A stretch of DNA of 64,000 bases, taken from NCBI GenBank assembly GCA_030159075.1, contig BROG01000444.1, forward strand, positions 1-64,000, in the 5' to 3' direction. Numbering within the stretch: position 1 is the stretch's first letter; each line of letters begins with the position of its first letter. The notes below the pieces were generated by a model. The model worked only from the letters and a program-made list of their open reading frames with translations. It was not told the DNA's origin and did no database searches. Below, piece after piece: positions 55,401-64,000 of the stretch. Made by a program: the position numbers and the translations under genes. The DNA is from Atrina japonica. Lineage: Eukaryota > Mollusca > Bivalvia > Pterioida > Pinnidae.

Positions 55401-55614
55401 GGGAGCTGCCTATAACTACTGATGGAAATTGAAGTAAAGCCAACATGATAAAATTTTACTTATTGGTGCTTTATACCAAACCACAATATATATGTACCAA
55501 AGGCATTGATCATCTGAAAGAGCATGGACTTAAATGTTCTTATTAAAGATCAGTGTTGTAGTATTTTTAGTATTTAATGTTCATGTTAATTTTCTACAAC
55601 TTTTTACTAAAGCA

Positions 55615-55670
55615 CAGAGAGAGAGACAGAGAGACACAGACATTGAGAGACAGAGAAAGAGACAGACAGA
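55615..55670. repeat. (GA/CA)-rich simple sequence
   Basis: AGAGAGAGAGACAGAGAGAC-type run ending in GACAGACAGATCAGAC. Confidence 0.8.
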
Positions 55671-55711
55671 TCAGACTCTTCGTATGGCACGCAATTTTAA
55701 CCAAAACCTGC

Positions 55712-56005
55712 TATCCCATAGATACCTGAGGTATCTATGGGATAACCGGCTGAACTATCTATGGGATAACGGACATTATCTCTGAATACCATCAGATATA
55801 CAGGGTTACGGATCAGCTATTCCACAGATACCTCCTGGTATCTGTGGGATAGCAGGAGGTATCTATGGGATAGTCGATTTGTAACCCTGAATACCTCCTG
55901 ATATTCAGAGTTATTGATATAAGTATCATGCATTCATACATAGAGGTTTCAATGAAATACTTCGCTCTAACCCTGTATACCTATAGGTATTCTGAGATAC
56001 AGGGT
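55712..56005. repeat. Cluster of hairpins built on a GATACCT motif
   Basis: TATCCCATAGATACCT and its exact complement form a hairpin with a 1-base loop (55712-55744). A second, 16-base arms with one mismatch, is at 55817-55852. A third is around CCTGTATACC / GAGATACAGGG (55971-56004). Single arms (CTATCTATGGGATA) recur at ~55757 and ~55860. Confidence 0.85.
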
Positions 56006-56170
56006 TGTTGTTGCGCTGTTTTAACCAAAACCTTGGCAATCCCATTACAATTCATGTATAGCCGATAACCCAATCAAAACAGCTGTTACATTTTGATATT
56101 TTGAGATACAGAGATATAAAATCTTCCCTCAGCCAATCACAGCAGCGGTTATATTCAGCACGGAAAATAT

Positions 56171-56533
56171 GGAGTACGGATACAGAAGTATTGAAGAGAC
56201 ATGTGAAAAAAAAAATTATCTCGTGCGCACGACTTAATATTTTTTTTCCTCAAAAATTATGTTGTGCGCACGACTTAATATTTTTTTCTCATTTTTTATC
56301 TCGTGCGCACAACTTAATATTTTTTTCTCATTTTTTTATGTCGTGCTTACGACTTAATTAGCCAATAGCAAACATCTCACATCGACATATGTCTTAAACT
56401 AGAATTTGAGACGCAATGTGAATACTACAAATAATCTTAATGTACGGAAGTATGGAAGGGACATGGGGGGAAAATATTAAGTCGTGCGCATAAGATAATT
56501 TTTTTTCCACATGTCCCTTCCATATTTCCGTAA
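56171..56533. mobile_element. MITE with TACGGAAGTATGG ends and GTGCGCAC repeats
   Basis: Units of ~55 bp, each with TCGTGCGCACGACTTAATAT, at 56217-56360. Then a shorter full palindrome 56441-56533 whose ends are TACGGAAGTATGGAAGGGAC and GTCCCTTCCATATTTCCGTA. The left part (56171-56200) has a worn copy of the same end. Looks like two nested or head-to-head copies of one foldback MITE. Confidence 0.65.
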
Positions 56534-57243
56534 TGGAGGCAATATGTATAAAAAATAATATTTAACAGCATAGTTTTCAAAGTTTAGAGTATCTAGTAAA
56601 ATATTATTTTAAAAACAAAGCAATACAAATACTGATTAGGAATCGGACGACTCTTCATTAATTGATGGAGTACAAAGGAAAAGGATGCCAACATCGGCTT
56701 CCGTACTAAAGTTAAATATCGCTGATTTTATAATAGGCCCTACGATTTTATTTTTATGTTGCTCAAAACGGCACCGATAGGGAGCGCCGAAATGGATTGA
56801 CTGTTCAATTTATCAACACTGGCAAGGCCCAAAACTTCAATTAATGAACTACATATCAATTAGGAAATCACATGTTATTGACATTTTAAAAGTTTCATTC
56901 TTAGTGTCTATAATATCCACAGAAAATGTAACGTGCAAGTTGCCGTTTGGTCCGGTTTTCAACCCATTCATCATCTGGTGAAATCGGTTTCGGATAAATA
57001 TCGAAATTGGTAAATGTGACCAAAGAAATATGGGTGTTGACTTTAAATTTGACTGAGAACCAGAAAATACAAATAATACAAATAAAAGAATACAATGGTT
57101 TGAAGTGCACAGATAGTTACTTATGTAAATAATCAAATAAGAAACTATTCATGAATACAGAACTTGCAATGACTATTAGATATGAATTGCGTTGATCAAT
57201 TTTACTGCATAGTTCTAGTTTTCGACTCCATATTTTTAAGTAA

Positions 57244-57350
57244 TTGTAACAGGCAAGGAAAAGGTATAGGCCAGACTGGGATTTGAGCCAGGCCTTTTAC
57301 AATCTGTACGGCTGTTCTACCCATTGAGCTACCCGGTCTGACATGTACCC
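57244..57350 (-). mobile_element. tRNA-derived SINE head
   Basis: Minus strand: CAGACCGGGTAGCTCAATGG then GTAGAAC (A box), GGCTCAAATCCCAGTCTGG (B box). The variable middle does not fold as a functional anticodon arm, and GCCTGTTACAATT follows, so SINE rather than tRNA gene. Confidence 0.6.
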
Positions 57351-57566
57351 AGTTCTATTACACTCATCCCATCTGTTTGAAATTTCATTTCATTATAACT
57401 TTGGTATTATGTTTATAATATTCTTAATGTCATCTGACACAGTTATTGTTTAATCTAGTTGGGCGCAAAATGATTTAACATGGCGAGACGTGTGAATCTA
57501 TCATTCCATATAAGATAATTTGTCAAAATTCTCAGTATCGAAATAATATTAAAACACCCCACATAA

Positions 57567-58880
57567 ATTCAGTTAAAGCGATGTAAGCTGTCACAATGAT
57601 TATTTTTGTCCCCTGACATATAGTCGAGAATATGATAAAATGTGGGTTTAAATACATTATCGAACACGTAAAACGTTGTAAATGATCGTCTTTTCGAAGT
57701 TATTTGTTTTATTAGAATTTAAGTTTTCCCGTACCTTAAAAAAATCCAGCTGCATTTCCGTATGCAATGAACTTTCAGATAAACTCTTTCGCCAGATCAA
57801 ATGTACTCCGTAATTCGGTCAGGGGATCTCGGTCCATTACGCGCTCGGACTATGTCAAAGTCGACCAATTTTTATGTGTTTTATAAATTTATTTTTAAAA
57901 TACAGAACGTGAATTTTATTTGAAAGTGCATGTGTTATGTAAAATATAAGCTTTTCAATAATAGTCTTCTTTGCGATTACTCTGTTTCACTAAGTGAAAT
58001 GTTGAGTTGGCTTTTCGTTGGCGGTTGTTGAGACGTCTGTACCAATTGTGACGAGGATTCTCTCCTCACGTATTTCATTGAACTTGACTGTGGACTCACG
58101 GCGGGTGTGACCGGTCGACAGGGGATGCTTACTCCTCTATGGCACCTGATCCCACCTCTTGGTTTCCAGAGGTCCGTGTTTTTCATTTTAACCGGATCTG
58201 TATCTATGTCCTGGACGTTCTATTGATTTATACTTTGGTATCTGAGATTTTTTATATTATATTATATAAAACCGAAAATGCGATGGGACGAGTTAAAAAT
58301 GAGTCGAGATCACCCGATATACCTGGCACTTGGACAATTTCAGAGAGTAATGTTACGTAAGATATGATGATGTACGAAAATAAATGCAAAGTGTAATAAG
58401 AATTGAATGTATATTAACTGCAAATAGCACGTGTTTATTGGTAACTCGGTAATCTTCGTAAAAATTTACCGAAAGTTAATTTGCAATGCTCAAAAGTATG
58501 GCGGACAAAAATAACTGATATTACGGGTTACGTTTGGCAAGATTGTTGCAATTTTACACACGCACTTGTTATTTTAACCACCAGATGGTCTCTTTGGAAT
58601 ATATATGAGATAGAATATGTATGGGCATGTAAAAATTTTCACCTACGACAGCTCATATCGCTTTAAGGTATGATAACTGTTCTTATTTTTCAAGTCGATA
58701 TAAACTGGGCATATATTCTAAACAACTCTACGGTATAAAGCAGATGAGATGTCAGTGTAAACAAACCTGATAGACAGGTTCTGGCTAAATATACATTCGT
58801 TTTATTGAATATTCACATTTAAATTTTCACGTAATGCAATCTAATGGTCTTACCTGACTTAAGTTCGATTTGGTTCGATC
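57567..58880. repeat. Diverged direct duplicate of 61332-62075 (copy 1)
   Basis: 57567-57965, 58470-58660 and 58790-58880 match 61332-61765, 61797-61980 and 61980-62075 in the same order, e.g. TCGAAGTTATTTGTTTTATT and GGTTACGTTTGGCAAGATTG. Identity looks about 75-85% by eye. Copy 1 carries a ~500-bp extra segment (57966-58465) that holds GGGGATGCTTACTCCTCTAT and CACCTGATCCCACCTC. Confidence 0.7.
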
Positions 58881-58884
58881 GAGC

Positions 58885-60650
58885 TCAAGACTAATAATAA
58901 CTGATATATAAGATATATTGTCGAGAATGATATTGAGTTTGTAATGGGCCGAGATATCCACGATAAAAATTATCCGAATGTTTGTCCCAGAGTTCACTTG
59001 CATATAGACCGACCATATCAGAAAAACGCTGTCTTGCAAGACAATGATTATTCCGTGTCTGAAAAACTAAATCACTGTAGATGTAAGTAATTTCGTGTTC
59101 GGAGATATTTTGAATTGTATTAAAATACATGTAGTTTAGTGTTTATTCGAAAATTTCAAAAACTTGCCGTCGCTGACACCTCATATTGCTATAAAGTGAA
59201 TAATAATTGCAATGAAATTTTCGTTAACAGAACTAAGATGTATTATATGTTTCATTTTCGTTCAGTCTACTCGGGGATTGTTAAACGATGATTACGGTAA
59301 ACAATACATGCGAAAGGAAATGAATTCAAAAATAATTCCCTAAATAAAGTCAAGTTGTACCAGATTGAAATAACAAAGAAGAATCGGGTTCCTGTTAAAG
59401 TTTACATTAATGCCTAGTACTCAAGTAGTTTGATCACATATTTGCACAGAAAATGTTCTTCCAAAGTTTCCCCAGCATTGCTACGTAATACTGCTCATTC
59501 TCTTTATCTCATGCAAAACGATTCAAACAGACGAATATACAAGTATCTAAGAATCTAATTAGATATAACGCGTTGATGATATACAAGTAATCTATATGAC
59601 GATACAAATCTTAATAAAGATTTAAAGATATTAAAAATACAAGTAATACTTTTACATCCATTCTGCTACACATGTTAAGGTTACATAATGCACGTGATCA
59701 TATTAGTTTTTTCATCAATAAAACGGCATTAAAGAATTGTTTTTATTGGATTTTGTGTATGATATTTAAAAACTCATATATACATGTCATTGCTTGACAA
59801 TTGCCACTGATCACTGAAAACAAAACAAGTAATATTGATATACATTGTACACATTGTTTACTGAATACGACATATTTTATGTTCTTAATTCGTTTTACAC
59901 AAACGAACATAAATCATTTATAAAATGAACAACAAATTTATCGGATAGGAAGCGCTTAGATTTCGAATATATGTGAGTTATCTGACTACTTTATTAGTAG
60001 CATATGTTTGAAAATAACGATCATTTCCTTACATTAGATTAACAATTTCATTACGACCCATTGATATACACCGGAACAGTCTAAAACGAAAATGAGCTGC
60101 CGAAAATACGATCAACATTTTCTCTCTTATTTCTGTTGTGAAGTTCATGACCTTTTCCAAAACATTGAATACTTTGAATTGCTTCAAACAACCATTACGA
60201 AGCAATGAAGCCCGAGTGGTTTATTAGCTTATACACACGTAATTGTCAAGACTAAATGAGTAAAAAGACCAAGTACTACTACTAAGTTTGTTAACTTTAC
60301 CTACGCCTGGAAACGTTTTCAAAATGTCCGTTACTTTTTCTCATTTAGTTTGTTCTCTCAGAGAAAATAATTGCTAAATTTCGTTCTAAATATTTCAAGA
60401 AAACAAAAGGATTAAAGCGAAAAATGAGTGTTAGAAAACCAACAAGTTTAATTATCATATGCGCAAACATATCGGAGGTTTCATGTAGAAATTGAAATTA
60501 CACCGTCCAAGTAGAGCATAATATTTTAAATGTATATAGAAAGAGTTACTTGCCCTATGCTCAACTGGATTGATATGCAAATTCAGTAAAACTAAGACAT
60601 TGTCCACAATATGACTCTTTTAATATGAGCTGTATGGGGCAGGGTTATTA
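58885..60650. other. Upstream flank, no gene seen
   Basis: AT-rich; short frames only, none with motifs. Confidence 0.5.
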
Positions 60651-60671
60651 AGTTAGTGTTCCTAGTGGTGT

Positions 60672-60755
60672 TCCCCTTTGGATCGATCGGTAGAGCACCA
60701 GATTGGAAAACCAGAGAATTGTATCTGTTACAAATGGCGCCCACGTTGGGGCAAA
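60672..60755 (+). mobile_element. tRNA-like head joined to a PBS-like sequence
   Basis: TGGATCGATCGGTAGAGCAC is a good A-box region with CCAGATTGGAAAACCAGAGA after it, as in bivalve tRNA-derived SINEs. Then TGTTACA, AA and TGGCGCCCACGTTGGGGC (60735-60752), which resembles a primer-binding site next to an LTR end. No LTR pair or gag/pol found nearby. Confidence 0.4.
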
Positions 60756-61331
60756 GGTTCTTCCTGGTGATGTGAAAGTGATTATCCTTATATCGCAACA
60801 AATAATCTCAATAAATATAACAATTTATTACAACAATGGATTTCGCATTAGCTGGATCTTGTCAGTATGAAAGTCTGACTCCAACTGACTAACAAAAGTT
60901 GTACAAAAGTATATAAAAGTAATGATCATACATGTAGAGTAATCTGAAGAATAAACATATAAAGAATATGAGATTTCTTAACAGGAAAGTAGACAATAGG
61001 TCAATTAGTATAAAGACATAGGTATCTATTGTTCAGTGTAAGTGACACCTGCTCTAACAAACAGTAAAGAAAATAAATGTACATGAAGCTTTAAGTAATC
61101 AATTAAGAAATAAGATACATGGATATGTAATTGAAAAGTCTGTTCCCATATTTGAATATCTAGCATCATAATTTATATTTAAAACTCAAAATATATGCAA
61201 ATAAATCAACATTGATAAAATGTCCAAATATATTTTCACATCACAATTTGTTTTGTATTTCAAACAATTCTGCGGTATAAAACAGACGAGATGCGAGTGT
61301 AAACAAACCTGATATGCAGCGGCGTCCTGGT

Positions 61332-62075
61332 TAAAGCAATATAAGTTGTTACAATGATGATTTTTGTCCCATGACATATAGACGAGAGTATGATAAAATG
61401 TGTGTTCAAATATATTATCAAACACGTGAAACGTTGTTAAAGATCTTCTTTTCGAAGTTATTTGTTTTATTAGAATTTAAGTTTTCCAATACCTTAAAAA
61501 ACCCTACTGTATTTCCGTTTGCAATAACCTTTCAGATAAACTCTTTCGCCGTATCAAGTGTCCTTCGCAATTAGGTCAGGGGGATCTGGATCCTTTACGC
61601 GTTCGGCCTATCAGCGATCTCGGGCCTTGACTCAATCGATATATGATAAAGTCGGCCGATTTTCATATTTTAATATTTATTTTTAAAATTCAGGACGTGT
61701 TTTTTATTGGGAAGTACATGTACATGCATTGTGTAAAATATTTGCTTTTCAATGCTATTTTAATTTTTTCCAATCATTAATGTTACCCTGAAATGAAGTT
61801 AATTTGCAATGCTCTGAGTAATGGCTGATAAAAAGTAACTGATATTACGGATTACGTTTGGCAAGATTGTTGCAAATATACGCATGCATGGTCTCTTTGA
61901 CATATATAATTAAGTTAAAATATTACAGAAAATGAGCATGTAACTTTTTTTTTATTTACGACAGCTCACATCGCTTCAAATATACAATCGTTTTATTGAA
62001 TATTCACATTTAATTTTCCCCGCAATGCAATTCAATGGTCTCACTCGACTCCCATTACAGTTTGTTTCGATTAAG
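61332..62075. repeat. Diverged direct duplicate of 57567-58880 (copy 2)
   Basis: Shorter copy lacking the extra middle segment of copy 1. Neither copy contains a frame with recognisable protein motifs. Could be two copies of a dispersed repeat rather than a local duplication. Confidence 0.7.
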
Positions 62076-62092
62076 CTTTGCGCTGGATATTC

Positions 62093-62160
62093 GTTAGGCC
62101 GAACTTTCTGCCCCGATTTTAAGCGATTTTTTGGTGGTAAAATCAGGGGCAGAAGTCCTC
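62093..62160. repeat. Short hAT-related fragment
   Basis: TAGGCCGAACTTTCTGCCCC then GATTTTAAGCGATT matches 23092-23130 beside the hAT transposase fragment. Confidence 0.5.
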
Positions 62161-62586
62161 CCGTATACTTTCTTCGTAGAAAGATGCTGTGACATTTTCA
62201 CAGCAGTTTAGCGATCATTTTAACCATCCATTTCTTATCGCTGACGTCTGATATTTGTTGATATGCTTACTTGATCTTTTAGATTTATAAATCCATCGTC
62301 ACTAATTTATGACATGACATAATTCCATATCTATGAGACGTTTATTCTAGCAACCCATCGTTTTTTGTATTCACGTCGTCTGTGTCCATTTTGAAGATAA
62401 GAAAATCTAAGACGTTCGCTGATTGGATAATCATAAATGCATATTCATTGTTGCATTATGATCAACCAATCAGCAAGCGTAGTAAAAGGAAAGTTGTCTT
62501 TGATTTTTGAGAGACAAGCGGTAATCTATATGCTGCCTTCAAGATACACACTTTACAGAAAGCCAGAAAAAATATATAAGGGCTAG

Positions 62587-63348
62587 TTGGGGTATGAGGT
62601 AAGTTTAAGTCCAGGAAGCTCAAATACACGTGGGATTGCAGTACTATTCAGGAATAATTTTGAATATGAACTTTTAAAAGAAAAAACAGATAAAATAGGT
62701 AGTTTTTTAATCCTAGAGATTCATCTTTTTAGAAAGTACACTCTACTTCTCATCAACATTTATGGACCTAACAGAGACAATCCTGATTTTTATAGTAAAC
62801 TTGAGGAATATATAGATGCAGCAGAGTATGATTTTCTTCTATTGGTGGAGGATTTCAATTTGGTACAGGACCCAAATCTAGACTTTAGTAATTACAGATT
62901 AGTATATAATTCTAGGGCTAGAGAAAAAGTGTTAGGTATAAAAACGAAATTTGACCTAGTTGATTCTTGGATGGTGAAACATGAAGAATGCAGAAGATAC
63001 ACTTGGTTTTCTAATAATCTTACCAAAAAAGCAAGACTAGATTTCTTTTTAATATCTCATGAGCTTCTAAATTTCACTGATAATTCTTGTATTAAACCAG
63101 GGTATAGAACTGATCACTCCTTAGTTGAACTTAATTTGAAATTCACAACCTTTGGGAGGGGAAAGGGGTATTGGAAATTTAATAATTCTCTACTGAAAGA
63201 CCTAGAATTTATAGAAAATATAAAGAAAATAATTAATGAAACAAAATCCCAATATGTTGCAACCCCATATGCAAGAGATTCAATAGATGATATTGATGAT
63301 GACCATATATTATTCACCATAAGGGACCAATTATGTTTTGAAAATTGA
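62587..63348 (+). pseudogene. LINE ORF2 endonuclease region (253 codons)
   Basis: Apurinic-endonuclease-like fold motifs in order: SPGSSNTRGIAVLF (8-21), INIYGPN (56-62), LLLVEDFN (84-91, usual GGDFN), KARLDFFLIS (148-157, catalytic Asp152) and YRTDHSLV (173-180, Asp175/His176). It lacks the N-terminal segment with the LQETH box, so the metal-binding Glu is missing. Stops at 63346; the homologous frame continues after a shift (LLMNIRGFTYSSANK near 63352-63400) and then meets further stops. Confidence 0.85.
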
Positions 63349-63477
63349 AATTTTATTAATGAATATAAGAGGGTTTACATACTCTTCGGCAAATAAAAAA
63401 TAAAAAATACAAACATATAAAAACTTACAAAACAGATAGAGGAGTTAGAGAAATCACATTGTGACAACTCTGAAAAT

Positions 63478-63999
63478 ATGTTAAGATACAAAAATGAATT
63501 CTTAAGGAAAGAAAAACTTAAAGAATTAGTGTTAAGGTCAAGGGCTAAATGGGTAGAGGAAGGACAAAACCCCACTAAATACTTTTGTTTTCTGGAAAAA
63601 AGAAACTATGTAGGAAAAACTATCACAAAAATTATTAACTCTGAAAATAGAATATTAACCGACCAATATGAAATTTTAGATGAAATAGAAAAAATTTATG
63701 ATAAATTGTATTCCTCAAGAGACAATGAATTACAAGATGTCAATCTTGAAATATTATTAGATAAGGTAGATGTTCCAAAATTGTCACCAAACATGGCACT
63801 GGACCTTGAAGGCAGCATAAACTTAAGGGAAGCGGGTATAGCATTAAAGAACATGCAGAATGATAAGAGCCCAGGGGCTGATGGTTATACGTCAGAGCTT
63901 TTTTAAATTCTTTTGGAATAATATAGGTAAACTTCTTATAAAATCTTTAAACGATGGTTTTAATTTGGAAAAATTATCTATAACACAGAGACAGGGTAT
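63478..63999 (+). pseudogene. LINE reverse transcriptase, N-terminal part, frameshifted
   Basis: RSRAKWVEEGQNPTKYFCFL (20-39) and NDKSPGADGYTSELF (128-142) are the thumb-side and RT-1 motifs of L1/Tx1 enzymes. A stop follows at 63904 because a run of T (63898-63905) is one base too long; the other frame continues with FFWNNIGKLLIKSLNDGFN and ITQRQGI, the next conserved block, to the window edge. Confidence 0.85.
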
Positions 64000-64000
64000 A

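Larger units (their letters stand above)
62587..64000 (+). mobile_element. Decayed L1/Tx1-like LINE, truncated by window end
   Basis: Endonuclease domain followed by the N-terminal part of reverse transcriptase in the same order as in L1/Tx1-clade ORF2. The 5' end is missing (the endonuclease starts inside the domain), several frameshifts are visible, and the element continues past 64000. It is on the opposite strand to PGM2. Confidence 0.85.

Noticed and set aside
57244..57350. Possible functional tRNA gene
   Set aside because: A and B boxes are present but the anticodon arm does not fold and the acceptor stem mismatches; fits a SINE head.

Overview
This window looks like nuclear DNA from a bivalve mollusc. 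The evidence is very AT-rich sequence, GT-AG introns, hyper-abundant minisatellites, tRNA-derived SINEs with terminal-duplication signatures, and several families of 'pearl'-type (non-autonomous Helentron-like) elements that are characteristic of bivalves. There is nothing bacterial or viral in its organisation. Species cannot be fixed from the sequence alone.

One host gene dominates. On the minus strand, from 52782 down to 5007, I could reconstruct a complete 18-exon phosphoglucomutase-2 / phosphopentomutase gene (PGM2). All 17 introns are GT-AG, every exon junction keeps frame, and the coding lengths sum to 1818 bases (605 residues plus stop, against about 612 in human PGM2). All the expected family motifs are present: the catalytic-serine loop (TASHNP), the metal loop (DPDADR), the sugar loop (FEEAIG) and the phosphate-binding loop (RTSGTEPK). 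About 96% of the gene is intron.

Layout: 1-5000 is the 3' flank of PGM2, with a ~118-bp dispersed-repeat core, a 41-bp satellite and a triplicated mini-MITE. 5007-52782 is PGM2. Its introns carry at least ten minisatellites, a recent ~745-bp tandem duplication with a 912-bp pearl-like insertion in one copy only, other Helentron-like elements (some nested), a deleted hAT transposon with 13-bp terminal repeats, a mariner transposase relic, pogo-like MITEs and SINEs. 52783-62500 is the upstream flank. It holds an extreme cruciform-prone site (44-bp perfect palindrome beside (TA)50), an isolated histone-type 3' stem-loop, a GC-richer patch with CCAAT / CACGTG / CTCF-like motifs, clusters of palindromes and a diverged direct duplication. 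From 62587 to the window end is a decayed LINE (L1/Tx1-like endonuclease plus start of reverse transcriptase) that runs off the edge.

Nearly all long open frames other than the LINE lie in minisatellites or SINEs and are not genes. I found no convincing undescribed protein system. The most interesting material is the transposon biology (empty/filled insertion site, shared subterminal-motif/terminal-hairpin architecture, nesting) and the orphan histone-like RNA 3' end.
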